Shown: positions 34,551-43,248 of the stretch, one piece after another | How the letters are laid out: each line of letters starts with the position of its first letter | Position numbering within the stretch: position 1 is the first letter of the stretch | Assembly (NCBI GenBank): GCA_009772895.1 | Contig: WOUP01000002.1 | Coordinates: 1-64,000 of the forward strand | Source: Puniceicoccaceae bacterium 5H | Lineage (GTDB): Bacteria > Verrucomicrobiota > Verrucomicrobiia > Opitutales > Oceanipulchritudinaceae | Direction: 5' to 3' | DNA length: 64,000 bases | The notes under the pieces: generated by a model | Told to the model about the DNA's origin: nothing | The model's database searches: none | Seen by the model: only the letters and a program-made list of their open reading frames with translations | Translations under genes and position numbers: made by a program

Positions 34551-34582
34551 CGCCCCGCTCACGGCGAAGCGAGAGCGGGGCG
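34551..34582. terminator. GC-rich stem-loop between dtd and leuS
   Basis: CGCCCCGCTC (34551-34560) pairs with GAGCGGGGCG (34573-34582) around a 12-base loop. T runs are short on both strands, so termination is likely but less certain than elsewhere. It lies between convergent genes. Confidence 0.5.
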
Positions 34583-34611
34583 CGTAAAAGGAAATCCCGA
34601 AGCGTCGGGAC

Positions 34612-37200
34612 CTAGTTGGCGACGACGTTGAGGATCTTGCCCGGCACGTAGATCACCTTGCGCACGGTCTTGCCCTCGAGGTGGGGGGCTACCTTCGGAT
34701 CGGCCTTGGCCTGTTCGAGCACCTGGGCCTGGGTGGCGTCCTTGGCCACCATGGCCTCGCCGCGCGGTTTGCCGTTGATCAGCAGGCCGATCTTGACCTC
34801 CGCCGACTCGAGCAGGGCCGCGTCGTATTTCGGCCACTGGGCCTTGGCCACGGTGCCTTCGCCGCCGAGACGCTGCCACAGCTCTTCGCTGATGTGCGGG
34901 CAGATGGGGGCGAGCAGTTGCACGAAAGCGCGTGCTGTCGAGGCCTGCACGGTCTCGGCCTTGGCCACGTGATTCATGAAGATCATCATCTGGCTCAACG
35001 CGGTGTTGAAGCGCTGGTGCTCCATGTCGTCGCCGACCTTCTTGATCGTTTCGTGCAGGAGCTTGAGCGTGTCCTTCTGCTCTTCGCCCTCGTCCTGGAC
35101 CTTGGAATTCACCGCACCGTCGCGGCCGGCGAACTCGTTCCAGACCTTTTGCAGGAAGCGGAAGACGCCCTTGATGCCGTCGGTCTTCCACGGCTTCATG
35201 TCGTCCAGCGGCCCCATGAACATCAGGTAGGCGCGCAGGGCGTCGGCCCCGAACTCCTGGATGTAGTCGTCGGGGTTGACCACGTTGCCGCGGCTCTTGG
35301 ACATCTTTTCGCCGTCTTCGCCCAGGATGATGCCCTGGTGGTAGAGGCGCAGGAAGGGCTCCGGCTCTTTCAGCACGCCGATGTCGACGAGGAACTGGTG
35401 CCAGAAGCGCGCGTAGAGCAAGTGCAGGGTCACGTGCTCGGTGCCGCCCATGTAAAAGTCGACGCTGCCCCAGTAGTCGCGGATCTCCGGCGCGATGAGC
35501 TGCTCGGTGTTCTTGGGGTCGAGATAGCGCAGGTAATACCAGCAGCTGCCGGCCCATTGCGGCATCGTGTTGGTTTCACGGGACGCGGGCACCCAGGCGT
35601 CGCCTGCGGGCTGCGTCTCGGTGCGGCTGACAGTCTCGCCCGTCTCCAGGTTGAACCACACGTCGACCCATTCGGTGACCTTCGAGAGCGGGCTCTCGCC
35701 GGTGCCGCTGGGCTTGTAATTCTCCGTCCTGGGCAGCACGAGCGGCAGTTGCTCCGCCGGGATCGGCAGCGCGTAGTAGGTCTGGCCGCCGTCTTCGTAA
35801 GAGACGGTTTCCTCCGGCATGTCGCGGGCGACCACGCCGCCCAGCTCCCTGGCCTTGCGGTAGGCCGCCTCGTCGACAAAGACGATGGGGAAGGGCTCGC
35901 CCCAGTAGCGCTGACGGCTGAAGAGCCAGTCGCGCAGGCGGTAGTTGACCTGCGCCTCGCCGCGCTGGTGCTGCTCCAGCCATTTGATCATGGCCTCCTT
36001 GGCCTCGGCGATCTGCAAGCCGTTGAGGAAATCGCTGTTGATGCAGGGGCCGTCTCCGGTGTAGGCCTTGCCGGTGAAGTCCTCCGGCGGTTGCACGGTG
36101 CGCACGATCGGCAGGTCGTAAGTCTCGGCAAAATCCCAGTCGCGCTCGTCCTGCGCCGGCACAGCCATGATCGCGCCGGTGCCGTAGCTCGCCAGCACGT
36201 AGTCGGCGATCCAGATGGGCACGCGCTTGCCGTTGACGGGGTTGATCGCGTAGCTGCCGGTGAAGACGCCCGTCTTGATCTTGGCCAGCTCGGTGCGCTC
36301 CAGGTCGCTCTTCTTGGCTGCGGCCTCGATGTAGGCGTCCACCAGTTCGCGCTGGTCGCCGGTCGTCAGCTGCTGCACCAGTTTGTGCTCGGGCGAGAGC
36401 ACCATATAGGTGACGCCGAAGAGGGTGTCGGGCCGGGTGGTGTAGACCTCGATCTTCGCGTCCTGCTCCTCGATGTCGAACACCACTTGCGCGCCCGTGC
36501 TGCGGCCGATCCAGTGGGCCTGCTGCTTCTTGGACGATTCGGGCCAGTCGAGCTTTTCGAGGCCTTGCAGCAGCTTTTCGGCGTAGGCGGTGATGCGCAG
36601 CACCCATTGGCGCAGGTTTTTGCGCACCACGGGGTGCCCGCCGACTTCGCTCTTGCCGTCGATCACTTCCTCATTGGCCAGCACGGTGCCGAGCTCGGGG
36701 CACCAGTTGACCGGCTGCTCGCTGACGTAGGCCAGACCGTGCTTGTAGAGCTGCAGGAAGATCCACTGCGTCCACTTGTAGTAGATCTCGTCGGTGGTGT
36801 TGATCTCGCGGTCCCAGTCGATGGCGAGGCCCAGCTTGTTGAGCTGACGGGTGAAGGTGGCCACGTTGCGCTGGGTCGTCACGCGCGGATGCTGGCCGGT
36901 CTTGACCGCATACTGCTCGGCGGGCAGGCCGAAGGCGTCCCAACCCATCGGGTGCAGCACGTTGTGGCCGGTTGCCCACTTGTAGCGCGCGATGACGTCG
37001 CCGCCGGTAAAGTTTTCAGCATGGCCGGCGTGGAGACCCGCCCCGGAAGGGTAGGGATACATCTCCATCACATAATACTTGGGCCGCTGGGTGTCCCCGT
37101 CGATCGCCTTGAAGGTCTTTTCCTGCGCCCACTGATCCTGCCAATGGGCTTCGATCGCGGTAAAATCGTAGTCTTTGCACTGCGTGGCCATATCGCTCAT
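34612..37200 (-). CDS. leuS: leucyl-tRNA synthetase
   Basis: Charges tRNA-Leu. The 862-residue class I enzyme has MYPYPSGAGLHAGHAENF with the HIGH-type HAGH at residues 57-60, the editing domain with VYTTRPDTLFGVTYM and GTGAIMAVPAQDERDWDF, the YWGEPFPI region, and EKMSKSRGN (KMSKS loop). The C terminus ends with the GKTVRKVIYVPGKILNVV domain. The codon at 37203 is TTG, so ATG 37200 is the likeliest start; ATG 37191 (MATQ) is also possible. It is monocistronic and convergent with dtd. Confidence 0.97.
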   Translation of the reverse strand: MSDMATQCKDYDFTAIEAHWQDQWAQEKTFKAIDGDTQRPKYYVMEMYPYPSGAGLHAGHAENFTGGDVIARYKWATGHNVLHPMGWDAFGLPAEQYAVKTGQHPRVTTQRNVATFTRQLNKLGLAIDWDREINTTDEIYYKWTQWIFLQLYKHGLAYVSEQPVNWCPELGTVLANEEVIDGKSEVGGHPVVRKNLRQWVLRITAYAEKLLQGLEKLDWPESSKKQQAHWIGRSTGAQVVFDIEEQDAKIEVYTTRPDTLFGVTYMVLSPEHKLVQQLTTGDQRELVDAYIEAAAKKSDLERTELAKIKTGVFTGSYAINPVNGKRVPIWIADYVLASYGTGAIMAVPAQDERDWDFAETYDLPIVRTVQPPEDFTGKAYTGDGPCINSDFLNGLQIAEAKEAMIKWLEQHQRGEAQVNYRLRDWLFSRQRYWGEPFPIVFVDEAAYRKARELGGVVARDMPEETVSYEDGGQTYYALPIPAEQLPLVLPRTENYKPSGTGESPLSKVTEWVDVWFNLETGETVSRTETQPAGDAWVPASRETNTMPQWAGSCWYYLRYLDPKNTEQLIAPEIRDYWGSVDFYMGGTEHVTLHLLYARFWHQFLVDIGVLKEPEPFLRLYHQGIILGEDGEKMSKSRGNVVNPDDYIQEFGADALRAYLMFMGPLDDMKPWKTDGIKGVFRFLQKVWNEFAGRDGAVNSKVQDEGEEQKDTLKLLHETIKKVGDDMEHQRFNTALSQMMIFMNHVAKAETVQASTARAFVQLLAPICPHISEELWQRLGGEGTVAKAQWPKYDAALLESAEVKIGLLINGKPRGEAMVAKDATQAQVLEQAKADPKVAPHLEGKTVRKVIYVPGKILNVVAN

Positions 37201-37723
37201 CAAGTAAAGCGGCCAGCTTGCGTGCCCGTGCGGGAGAGGTCAACGCCGGAGGGCAAGGATCGCAACCGCGGGTGTGCACGGTGGTTTTGCTGGATGATTG
37301 CAAAATGCTTTATTGCGCCGACCTCAGTCATGCAATTAACCGAAATCCGCTGATTTAGCTGGCTCAGGGAGGTTCAGGAGGTTGCACCCCGCGATGCGAT
37401 CCGGTCGAAGATTCAGTTCCGATCCCATAAATCCTGTAGCAGAACGTTCATGTGTAGGGGCTCGCCCTGCGCCGCGAAGGCCCTTTCCCCGGGGTTGGGC
37501 GGCTGGTACAGGAACCGCTAGAACGGGTCAAATTGATCTGAGGCCGATACAAGGCTTTATTTGCGAAAAGCTTACAACATTCGAGCTGTCTAGCCGCGCG
37601 TTTGTCTTCGACGAATGGTCGTGGGTGTGAGCGCATGGTTTTCGAAATTGGCAGACTTTTGGCTAGGGTTTCAGACCTAGTCTTATCGCGGGGGCTTTCG
37701 GCCCTCCGCTACATTCCAGTGTC
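37201..37723. other. long intergenic region upstream of the zinc-ribbon trio
   Basis: These 523 bases hold the leuS promoter region and the leader of the first zinc-ribbon gene. A strong bulged hairpin (GCGGGGGC with GGCCCTCCGC, 37688-37709) lies about 15 bases before the ATG at 37724. A short CTAGG/CCTAG inverted repeat lies near 37661-37678. An 82-codon plus-strand frame at 37382 has no ribosome site and unconvincing composition. I see no RNA gene. Confidence 0.4.
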
Positions 37724-38008
37724 ATGAGCATTCAACGCGAAATCCAGAAACGCCGCTGGCGTCAGTTGCTGCTGCTGGCGATCGTCTTACCGGCCCTGAC
37801 CCTCTTTGTCTCACACGAATTGGGGCTGCACGTATTCCACTTGCCCAAAGCGGGCGTCTTCAGCCTCGCCTTTCTGTTTGTCTGCGGCGGCGCCATCCTT
37901 ACCGCCAGTAACTGGCGCTGTCCCGTGTGTCGGACGTATCTCGGCGGGTCGATCAACCCGGAGCGCTGCCGGGGGTGTGGACGCCGTCTGCGCGGTGTGG
38001 GTGATTAG
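37724..38008 (+). CDS. small two-helix membrane protein with C-terminal zinc ribbon, copy 1
   Basis: A 94-residue protein: a basic N terminus (about residues 5-13, QKRRWRQ), two hydrophobic helices (about 14-32 and 45-62), then a CPVC...CRGC zinc ribbon (about 67-87) and a basic end. It is the first of three tandem genes with the same design. The ribbon is expected on the cytoplasmic side if both ends are inside. No named family is recognised. It could act as an anchored adaptor or sensor. It stands 143 bases before copy 2. Confidence 0.7.
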   Translation: MSIQREIQKRRWRQLLLLAIVLPALTLFVSHELGLHVFHLPKAGVFSLAFLFVCGGAILTASNWRCPVCRTYLGGSINPERCRGCGRRLRGVGD

Positions 38009-38151
38009 CGTCATGAGCAACGGTTTGGGGTAAGACTGCGTTCTCAAAAACGGTGAGGAGCGCGGTATTTCGCTTGCAGTCAGGGCCTGAACAGGCGAAC
38101 GTAACAGGCCGCGCCTGCGCGGACGCCTACCCCAGCCCCTATTTTCGTTTG

Positions 38152-38445
38152 ATGAACACGCAGACCTTGAACGTGAAGCGGAAGTTCGAACGACGCCGCA
38201 AGTGGTTTCTGATCCTGCAGCTATTGTCGTTCACGGTCTTTCTGTTGCTGTTCGTGGTCGACCCCGGGGATTCGCTCCTGCCGGGGGTATCGAGCTCGCT
38301 GATCCTGTCGATCATCCTGGGCGTCCTGTTGCTCAACCCGATCCTTTCGCTCCTGATCTGGCGCTGCCCGTCTTGCGGACACCTGCTCGGGCGCTCCTGC
38401 AACCTCAAGCACTGTCGCCACTGCGGGGTGCGACTCGAGGAGTAG
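38152..38445 (+). CDS. small two-helix membrane protein with C-terminal zinc ribbon, copy 2
   Basis: A 97-residue protein with a very basic start (KRKFERRRKW), two helices (about residues 18-34 and 45-64) and a CPSC...CRHC ribbon near the C terminus, preceded by WR as in copy 1. ATG 38152 is chosen because residues upstream in the frame (from 38053) are not hydrophobic or conserved. The WRCP-(V/S)-C...C-R-x-C-G-x-R-L pattern shared with copy 1 points to gene duplication. Function unknown. Confidence 0.7.
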   Translation: MNTQTLNVKRKFERRRKWFLILQLLSFTVFLLLFVVDPGDSLLPGVSSSLILSIILGVLLLNPILSLLIWRCPSCGHLLGRSCNLKHCRHCGVRLEE

Positions 38446-38521
38446 AGGGGCGCGATAAGGGCTTGCCGTTTCGCCGTCGCCCGTTGACGGTTGGGAGACG
38501 GGCGCATGGGGCGTCCGCGGC

Positions 38522-38842
38522 ATGATGGATAACCCAGCGGCTTATAGAAAGCGCAAGCGACTCGAGGGCAGGGTGCAACTCGCGATGGGCCTGCTCGTCG
38601 TGCTGGCGACCGTCTACATGGCGACGGCCGACCGCTGGCTGCCCGGTTTGCCCGAAGGACTCGCGCAGGTGTTGCGCGCGACGGTGCCGTATCTCGCTTT
38701 GCTGGCGGTGGTCATTTGTGCGGCCTTGCTCGACTATGCTGGACGCTGCCCCGCCTGCCAAAAGCGCGTGCGCGGCCACGACCCGGCGACCTGTCCCCAA
38801 TGCGGCGCGCCCCTCCACGATTCGGCCCGGAGCTCCGACTGA
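38522..38842 (+). CDS. small two-helix membrane protein with C-terminal zinc ribbon, copy 3
   Basis: A 106-residue protein of the same build: basic N terminus (YRKRKRLEGR), two helices (about residues 20-36 and 53-70), and CPAC...CPQCGAPL at about 76-97. It is more diverged than copies 1 and 2. Only 76 bases separate it from copy 2 and 9 bases from the next membrane gene, so this end of the cluster is an operon. Confidence 0.7.
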   Translation: MMDNPAAYRKRKRLEGRVQLAMGLLVVLATVYMATADRWLPGLPEGLAQVLRATVPYLALLAVVICAALLDYAGRCPACQKRVRGHDPATCPQCGAPLHDSARSSD

Positions 38843-38851
38843 CTTTTTCTC

Positions 38852-39214
38852 ATGGCAATCATTCTCGCGGTTTTTATGGCGATCGTCGCCCTCGATACCA
38901 TGCGCAAGCGCGCCCGACTGCGCCAGATGGCGGACTCGCCCCTCAGCAAGGCGAGTCCCGAGCAGTTTCAGGAATGGCGCGGCTACGAGACCCTGGCGCT
39001 CAAGCGGTTGATGATCGGCTGCAAGATCTTCTTCTTCATCTGCGTGCCGCTCAGCTTAGTGCTGCCGCAGCTGACGAGTCCGGAGCTCCAGCGGGGCGTC
39101 ATGCTCGTGATCCTGGCTGGCTTGCTCGGGGTGGTGGTCTTCGCCGCCCTGCACCTGCAACCCGCGATCAAGGCCCGCAAGCTGCGCAAGCAGTATCACA
39201 TTCTCTTTGTCTGA
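38852..39214 (+). CDS. small membrane protein of unknown function
   Basis: A 120-residue protein with an N-terminal hydrophobic segment (residues 1-14), a basic stretch (MRKRARLRQ), then two longer helices (about 54-72 and 82-101). It has no cysteine ribbon. It begins 9 bases after zinc-ribbon copy 3 and is probably co-expressed. No family is recognised. Because it sits last in the cluster and lacks the ribbon, it could be a partner of the zinc-ribbon proteins. Confidence 0.6.
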   Translation: MAIILAVFMAIVALDTMRKRARLRQMADSPLSKASPEQFQEWRGYETLALKRLMIGCKIFFFICVPLSLVLPQLTSPELQRGVMLVILAGLLGVVVFAALHLQPAIKARKLRKQYHILFV

Positions 39215-39232
39215 GCCGTTGGAGGCCGCGCC

Positions 39233-39850
39233 TTACGAAGACGGCACCAGGCGCGAGTCGTCCAGGTCTGGGTGGTCGGACTGGCCCAACAGTCGATGCG
39301 GTGACAGTGCGTAGAGGATGGCGGCGGAGAGGATCAGCAGGGCGCCATCCAGTTCCACCAGTTCTTCGAGGAAGGGGTGGTGCGTTTGCTCGAAGAGCGA
39401 GCCCAACACCAGCAACGCACCGCCGCCGATACAAAACAGCGCGATCCGCGTGCGCACGATGGTCCAGAACTCCCGCAGGTGCTGCCGATAGGTGACGCCA
39501 AAGCGCACGATCAGCGCGAGAAAGGCGAAGGCCAGCAGCAGGTCCTTGCTCGTGCCACCGGTGAAGAACTTCACGACCTCGGGCAGATTCAGCTCCGCCA
39601 TGTCCACTTCGCGCAGGAAGAAGGTCAGGCAGGCGAGCGAAAAGGCTGCCCCCAGCCACCGCTCGAAGCGCTGCACATGCAGCAGCCCCCAAAGCGCGCA
39701 GAAGAAGCCGCCCGCGTAAAAGCAGGCCTGCAGATTCTCGATCAGCTCGTTCTCGGCGTAGAGCTCGGAGCGTCCCTGCAGCATTACCTCTTCAATCAGA
39801 ACGCCGTTCAGCAGCAGAACGGCGAGGATGGCAAACGTGTTATTGATCAT
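39233..39850 (-). CDS. multi-pass membrane protein of unknown function
   Basis: A 205-residue protein with about six hydrophobic helices, acidic loops (ELYAENELIENLQ, REVDMAELNLPEV) and a polar C-terminal tail. ATG 39850 is preferred over the GTG at 39898, because it starts directly before the first helix. No enzyme motif is seen. The upstream region has an unusual set of palindromes (39882-40006), so the gene may be tightly regulated. It is convergent with the zinc-ribbon cluster, 18 bases from its last gene. Confidence 0.6.
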   Translation of the reverse strand: MINNTFAILAVLLLNGVLIEEVMLQGRSELYAENELIENLQACFYAGGFFCALWGLLHVQRFERWLGAAFSLACLTFFLREVDMAELNLPEVVKFFTGGTSKDLLLAFAFLALIVRFGVTYRQHLREFWTIVRTRIALFCIGGGALLVLGSLFEQTHHPFLEELVELDGALLILSAAILYALSPHRLLGQSDHPDLDDSRLVPSS

Positions 39851-39881
39851 GACTTGAGTGCGCTTTCGTGCCGCGGCGGAA

Positions 39882-40006
39882 TGTGACGCAGTTGTCACAA
39901 TTCCGTTGCACGACTGAGACAGAAATCGCTTTCAAGCCGTATCAAACTGTCAGAATCGCTTTAAATCAAACGATTGTATGTAAAATGTTATCTATCTTTT
40001 TACATA
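39882..40006 (-). promoter_or_regulatory. AT-rich control region with palindromes and direct repeats
   Basis: Upstream of the membrane gene at 39850 lie TGTGAC/GTCACA (39882-39899), an 18-base palindrome resembling a CRP-type site but with an 8-base spacer between TGTGA and TCACA, a direct repeat AATCGCTTT at 39924 and 39954 (30 bases apart, about three helical turns) and a perfect inverted repeat TATGTAAAA/TTTTACATA (39977-40006). A second TTGTCACA is at 40041. The AT content is far above the window norm. This looks like a regulated promoter, but no factor can be named. Confidence 0.4.
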
Positions 40007-40106
40007 ATAAGGGCTCTTCTTGGTTTGTTTCGCTACGTAATTGTCACACTGAGGTCCAATTTACCGCACTTAAAAAAAACGCAAAGGCGAGTATCCGCTA
40101 CAGGCA

Positions 40107-40137
40107 CATAAAAAAGGCGGCCCGTGAGTAGGCCGCC
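40107..40137 (-). terminator. intrinsic terminator of gcvP
   Basis: GGCGGCC (40116-40122) pairs with GGCCGCC (40131-40137). On the minus strand the stem is followed by a T run (A run at 40107-40115 on the plus strand). It lies 26 bases past the gcvP stop. Confidence 0.9.
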
Positions 40138-40163
40138 TGAAAGGAGGGGCGTTGGTGCGTGGG

Positions 40164-43136
40164 CTAGCCCTGTTTGGCCAGCTTTTGCTCGGCTGCCTGG
40201 ACGATGCGTTGCTTCAGCGCTTGCACATCAGTGTCGAGCAGCTCCTGCGGATCGACGGGGTTCGGGTGGATCGGCGGCAGGGTGTCGAGCTGGTCGTTGA
40301 GCACCAGGTTGCGGTTCGCGGCTACCTCGTCGATGCGGTCCGTAGGCTGGAAGAGCGGCACGACCTGCAACACCTCCGGATGGTCCTGAACGATTTCGCC
40401 GATGGCGAGCACGGCCTGGCTGAAGCGGTCGAGCTCGGCCTGCGTAAAGCTTTCCGTCGGCTCGATCATCACGCCAAAGGTCTCGGGCCAGGCCACGGTG
40501 GGGGCGTGATAGCCGAAGTCGAGGAACAGCTTGCCGATGCGGGCGATGACGGCCGCCTTCGCGATACCGGCTTCCTCGAGGCGTTTGAAGTCGGCCTCGC
40601 TCAGCGTCATGATGAACTCGTGCATGCGCTTTTCTTCGCTGCCGGCGGGCAGGAGCGGGAAGCGTTTTTGCACATCCTGCATGCAGTAGCGGGCGGCGAG
40701 CACGGCCACGGCAGACATGCGGCGCACGCCCTCCTTGCCGAGGCGGCAGAGGTAGGTGTAGGCGCGCACCTTGTGGCCGAAGTTGCCCCAGTGACGGTGG
40801 AAGCGGCCGATGCTGTGCTGCGGATTGACGGTGACGAACTTGTCGCCGCGCTTCTCGATCTGCACCCCGGGCAGGAAGCTCTCGAGCGCGGAGCTGACGG
40901 CGACGAAGCCGTCGCCCGGACCGCCGCCGCCGTGGGGGATGGACCAGGTCTTGTGCAGGTTGTTGTGCACCGCATCGACGCCCAGCGCACCGAGGTCGAC
41001 CCAGCCCGCGATGGCGTTCATGTTCGCGCCGTCCATATAGACCAGGCCGCCGGCGTCGTGAACCTTGTCGGCGATTTCCTTGAACTTGCGCTCGAAGAGG
41101 CCCGTGGTGTTGGGATTGGTGACCATGATGCCGGCCAGGTTGGCACCGTGCTTCTCGATCTGGGCGTCGAGATCCTCATCGTCGATCAGGCCGTTTTCAC
41201 CGCTCTTGAGCAGGGCCAGGGTGCAACCTGCCATGCTGGCGGTGGCGAAGTTCGTGCCGTGGGCGGAGGCGGGGATCAGCAACACCTTGCGGTGGCCTTC
41301 GCCGCGGCTGCGATGGTAGGCCTGAAAGAGCTTGATACCGACCAGTTCGCCCTGGGCGCCGGCCACCGGCATGGTGGTGACGGCCGCCAGCCCGGTGATC
41401 TTGCGGAACCATTCCTGCGACTCCCACAGCACCTCCAGCGCGCCCTGGGCATCCTCGAGCGGCGTCTGCGGGTGCAGATCGGCAAAGCCCGGCAACGCGG
41501 CGGCCCAGTCGTTGAGGTAGGGGTTGTATTTCATGGTGCAGGAGCCGAGTGGGTAGATTCCCTCGTCGGGGCTCACGTTCATTTCCGCCAGCTGGCTGTA
41601 GTAGTCCTTCAGCTTTTCCTCGCTGTAGCGCGGCAGGGCGGGGGCCTGCTTGCGCTGGAAGGGCGCGGGAACCTTGGGCAAATGAGCGGAAGGCTGGGTG
41701 GGCTCGCCATAGCGCTGGGTAAAGAACGCCACGGCCTTGGCCACGACGTCGGTATCCTGGCGGTCGCTGGTGGAGAGCTTCAGCAATTGGCGTCGACCGC
41801 CGATACGTTCGCTGACGTCGACCCCCAGGTGCAGGCCGGCTTCGCGGGCGGCGGTCAACAGTTCGTCGACAGGCTCCGGCACCTCGAGCGTCACCTCGTT
41901 AAAGAACGGGGCCTCCTGGAATGCCGGCAGCACGCCCTGGAAGCGGGTCAGCTGTTCGTAGAGCTCGACTGCGATGGAGCGAGCCTGCCGCAGCATGGCG
42001 CCGAGGCCTTCGGCCCCGCGTTCGAGCATGGAAGCGCCGGCGAGGGTGGCGAGAAAGGCCTGGTTGGAGCAGATGTTGGAGGTCGCCTTCTCCTTGCGGA
42101 TGTGCTGCTCGCGGGTGCTCAGGACCATCACGCGGCAATCGCGGCCGGCCGCGTCCTGGCCCTTGCCCACATAGCGGCCCGGAGTGTAGCGGATGCTGTT
42201 CTTGCTCTTGTCGTTGTAGCGCACGCCAAAGAGGCCGAGGCCGGGGCCGCCGAAGTTGGGTCCGAGGGCGAGGTGTTGGGCTTCACCGACCATCAGGTTG
42301 GCACCGTCGGTGCCGAAAGCGCTGGGCTCCTTCAGGCCGTCCGGGCCGAGCAGCATGGGATCGACCACGGCGACGCTCTGCACCTTCAGCTCGGCGCACA
42401 AGTCGGTCATGGCGTCGACGTCTTCGAGCAGGCCCAGCGTGTTGACCTGCGGGAAGACGATGGCGCCGAGGCGCGGGCCCAGTTCTTCGGCCTTTTCACG
42501 CACGGCCTCGAGGGAGATGCGGCCGGTTTCCGGATCCAGCGGCACGCGCTCGATCGAGTTGTCGGTGTCGGCGATCAGGGTGTCGACGACTTCGAGGTCG
42601 GCCGGGTAGAGGCCGTCGCAGACAATAGCGACATCGGCCTTGCGCTGGATGCGCAGCGCCGTCGCAATGGCTTCGTAGAGGCCGCTGGCGCGGTCGTAAA
42701 GGGAGCTGTTGATCGCCTCGAAGCCGGTCAGCTGGGTCAACGCGCACTGGTAGATCCAGTGGCAGATCAGCGTGCCTTGCGAGCGCTCCGGCTGGTACGG
42801 CGTGTAGGAGGTGGTCAGCTTGCGCAGGCCCAACACGTAGGGCACGATGGGGCTGACGCTGAAGTGAGGCAGGCCGTCGCCCAGGAAGCCCGGCAGCACA
42901 TGGTTGCGTTGCGAGATAGCTTCCAGGTGCGCCGCCGTTTCCTCGTAGCCCAACTCCTCCGGCAGATCGGGCGCCTTGGAGAAGCGCACGTCACTGGGCA
43001 CGTGGGCGAAGAGGTCCTCGAGTTTGCTCAGGTTCAGCCGCTCCAGCATCGACTGGAGTTCGGCATCGCTCGCCGGCAGGTAGTGACGGTGCGATTCGCG
43101 GGGGAGGGCGGCGGGATCGTACGGAAGTTTGGACAT
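40164..43136 (-). CDS. gcvP: glycine dehydrogenase (P-protein), GcvPA-GcvPB fusion
   Basis: Decarboxylates glycine with PLP and passes the aminomethyl group to lipoyl-GcvH. The 990-residue protein fits a head-to-tail fusion of the two-subunit type. Residues 1-450 follow GcvPA: RHYLPASDAELQSML, LFAHVPSDVRF, YTPYQPERSQGTL. After a Pro/Ala-rich linker (about 455-495) the rest follows GcvPB: GIYPLGSCTMKYNPY, then NLHKTWSIPHGGGGPG with the PLP Lys730. Classic one-chain P-proteins read differently at both ends. ATG 43136 is chosen; 16 extra upstream residues are unlikely. No gcvT or gcvH is in the window. Confidence 0.93.
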   Translation of the reverse strand: MSKLPYDPAALPRESHRHYLPASDAELQSMLERLNLSKLEDLFAHVPSDVRFSKAPDLPEELGYEETAAHLEAISQRNHVLPGFLGDGLPHFSVSPIVPYVLGLRKLTTSYTPYQPERSQGTLICHWIYQCALTQLTGFEAINSSLYDRASGLYEAIATALRIQRKADVAIVCDGLYPADLEVVDTLIADTDNSIERVPLDPETGRISLEAVREKAEELGPRLGAIVFPQVNTLGLLEDVDAMTDLCAELKVQSVAVVDPMLLGPDGLKEPSAFGTDGANLMVGEAQHLALGPNFGGPGLGLFGVRYNDKSKNSIRYTPGRYVGKGQDAAGRDCRVMVLSTREQHIRKEKATSNICSNQAFLATLAGASMLERGAEGLGAMLRQARSIAVELYEQLTRFQGVLPAFQEAPFFNEVTLEVPEPVDELLTAAREAGLHLGVDVSERIGGRRQLLKLSTSDRQDTDVVAKAVAFFTQRYGEPTQPSAHLPKVPAPFQRKQAPALPRYSEEKLKDYYSQLAEMNVSPDEGIYPLGSCTMKYNPYLNDWAAALPGFADLHPQTPLEDAQGALEVLWESQEWFRKITGLAAVTTMPVAGAQGELVGIKLFQAYHRSRGEGHRKVLLIPASAHGTNFATASMAGCTLALLKSGENGLIDDEDLDAQIEKHGANLAGIMVTNPNTTGLFERKFKEIADKVHDAGGLVYMDGANMNAIAGWVDLGALGVDAVHNNLHKTWSIPHGGGGPGDGFVAVSSALESFLPGVQIEKRGDKFVTVNPQHSIGRFHRHWGNFGHKVRAYTYLCRLGKEGVRRMSAVAVLAARYCMQDVQKRFPLLPAGSEEKRMHEFIMTLSEADFKRLEEAGIAKAAVIARIGKLFLDFGYHAPTVAWPETFGVMIEPTESFTQAELDRFSQAVLAIGEIVQDHPEVLQVVPLFQPTDRIDEVAANRNLVLNDQLDTLPPIHPNPVDPQELLDTDVQALKQRIVQAAEQKLAKQG

Positions 43137-43248
43137 CAGTTGCGGTGGACTTTTCGAAGTTGCTTCGTGGCGGCGAAAGGTCATTCAACAAGCTTGCTTT
43201 ATCCGCAAGCCGGAACTGAAGATGACAGTTTCAGGCCGACTCTTTGCC

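Noticed and set aside
34681-37353. Plus-strand open frame of 890 codons opposite leuS
   Set aside because: Antisense shadow of leuS with the same biased composition; no motif and no ribosome site.
37382-37630. 82-codon plus-strand frame before the zinc-ribbon genes
   Set aside because: No ribosome site, no predicted structure and a mid-intergenic position; probably chance.
39898-39898. GTG start extending the membrane gene at 39233
   Set aside because: It would translate through the TGTGAC/GTCACA palindrome; ATG 39850 fits the first helix better.
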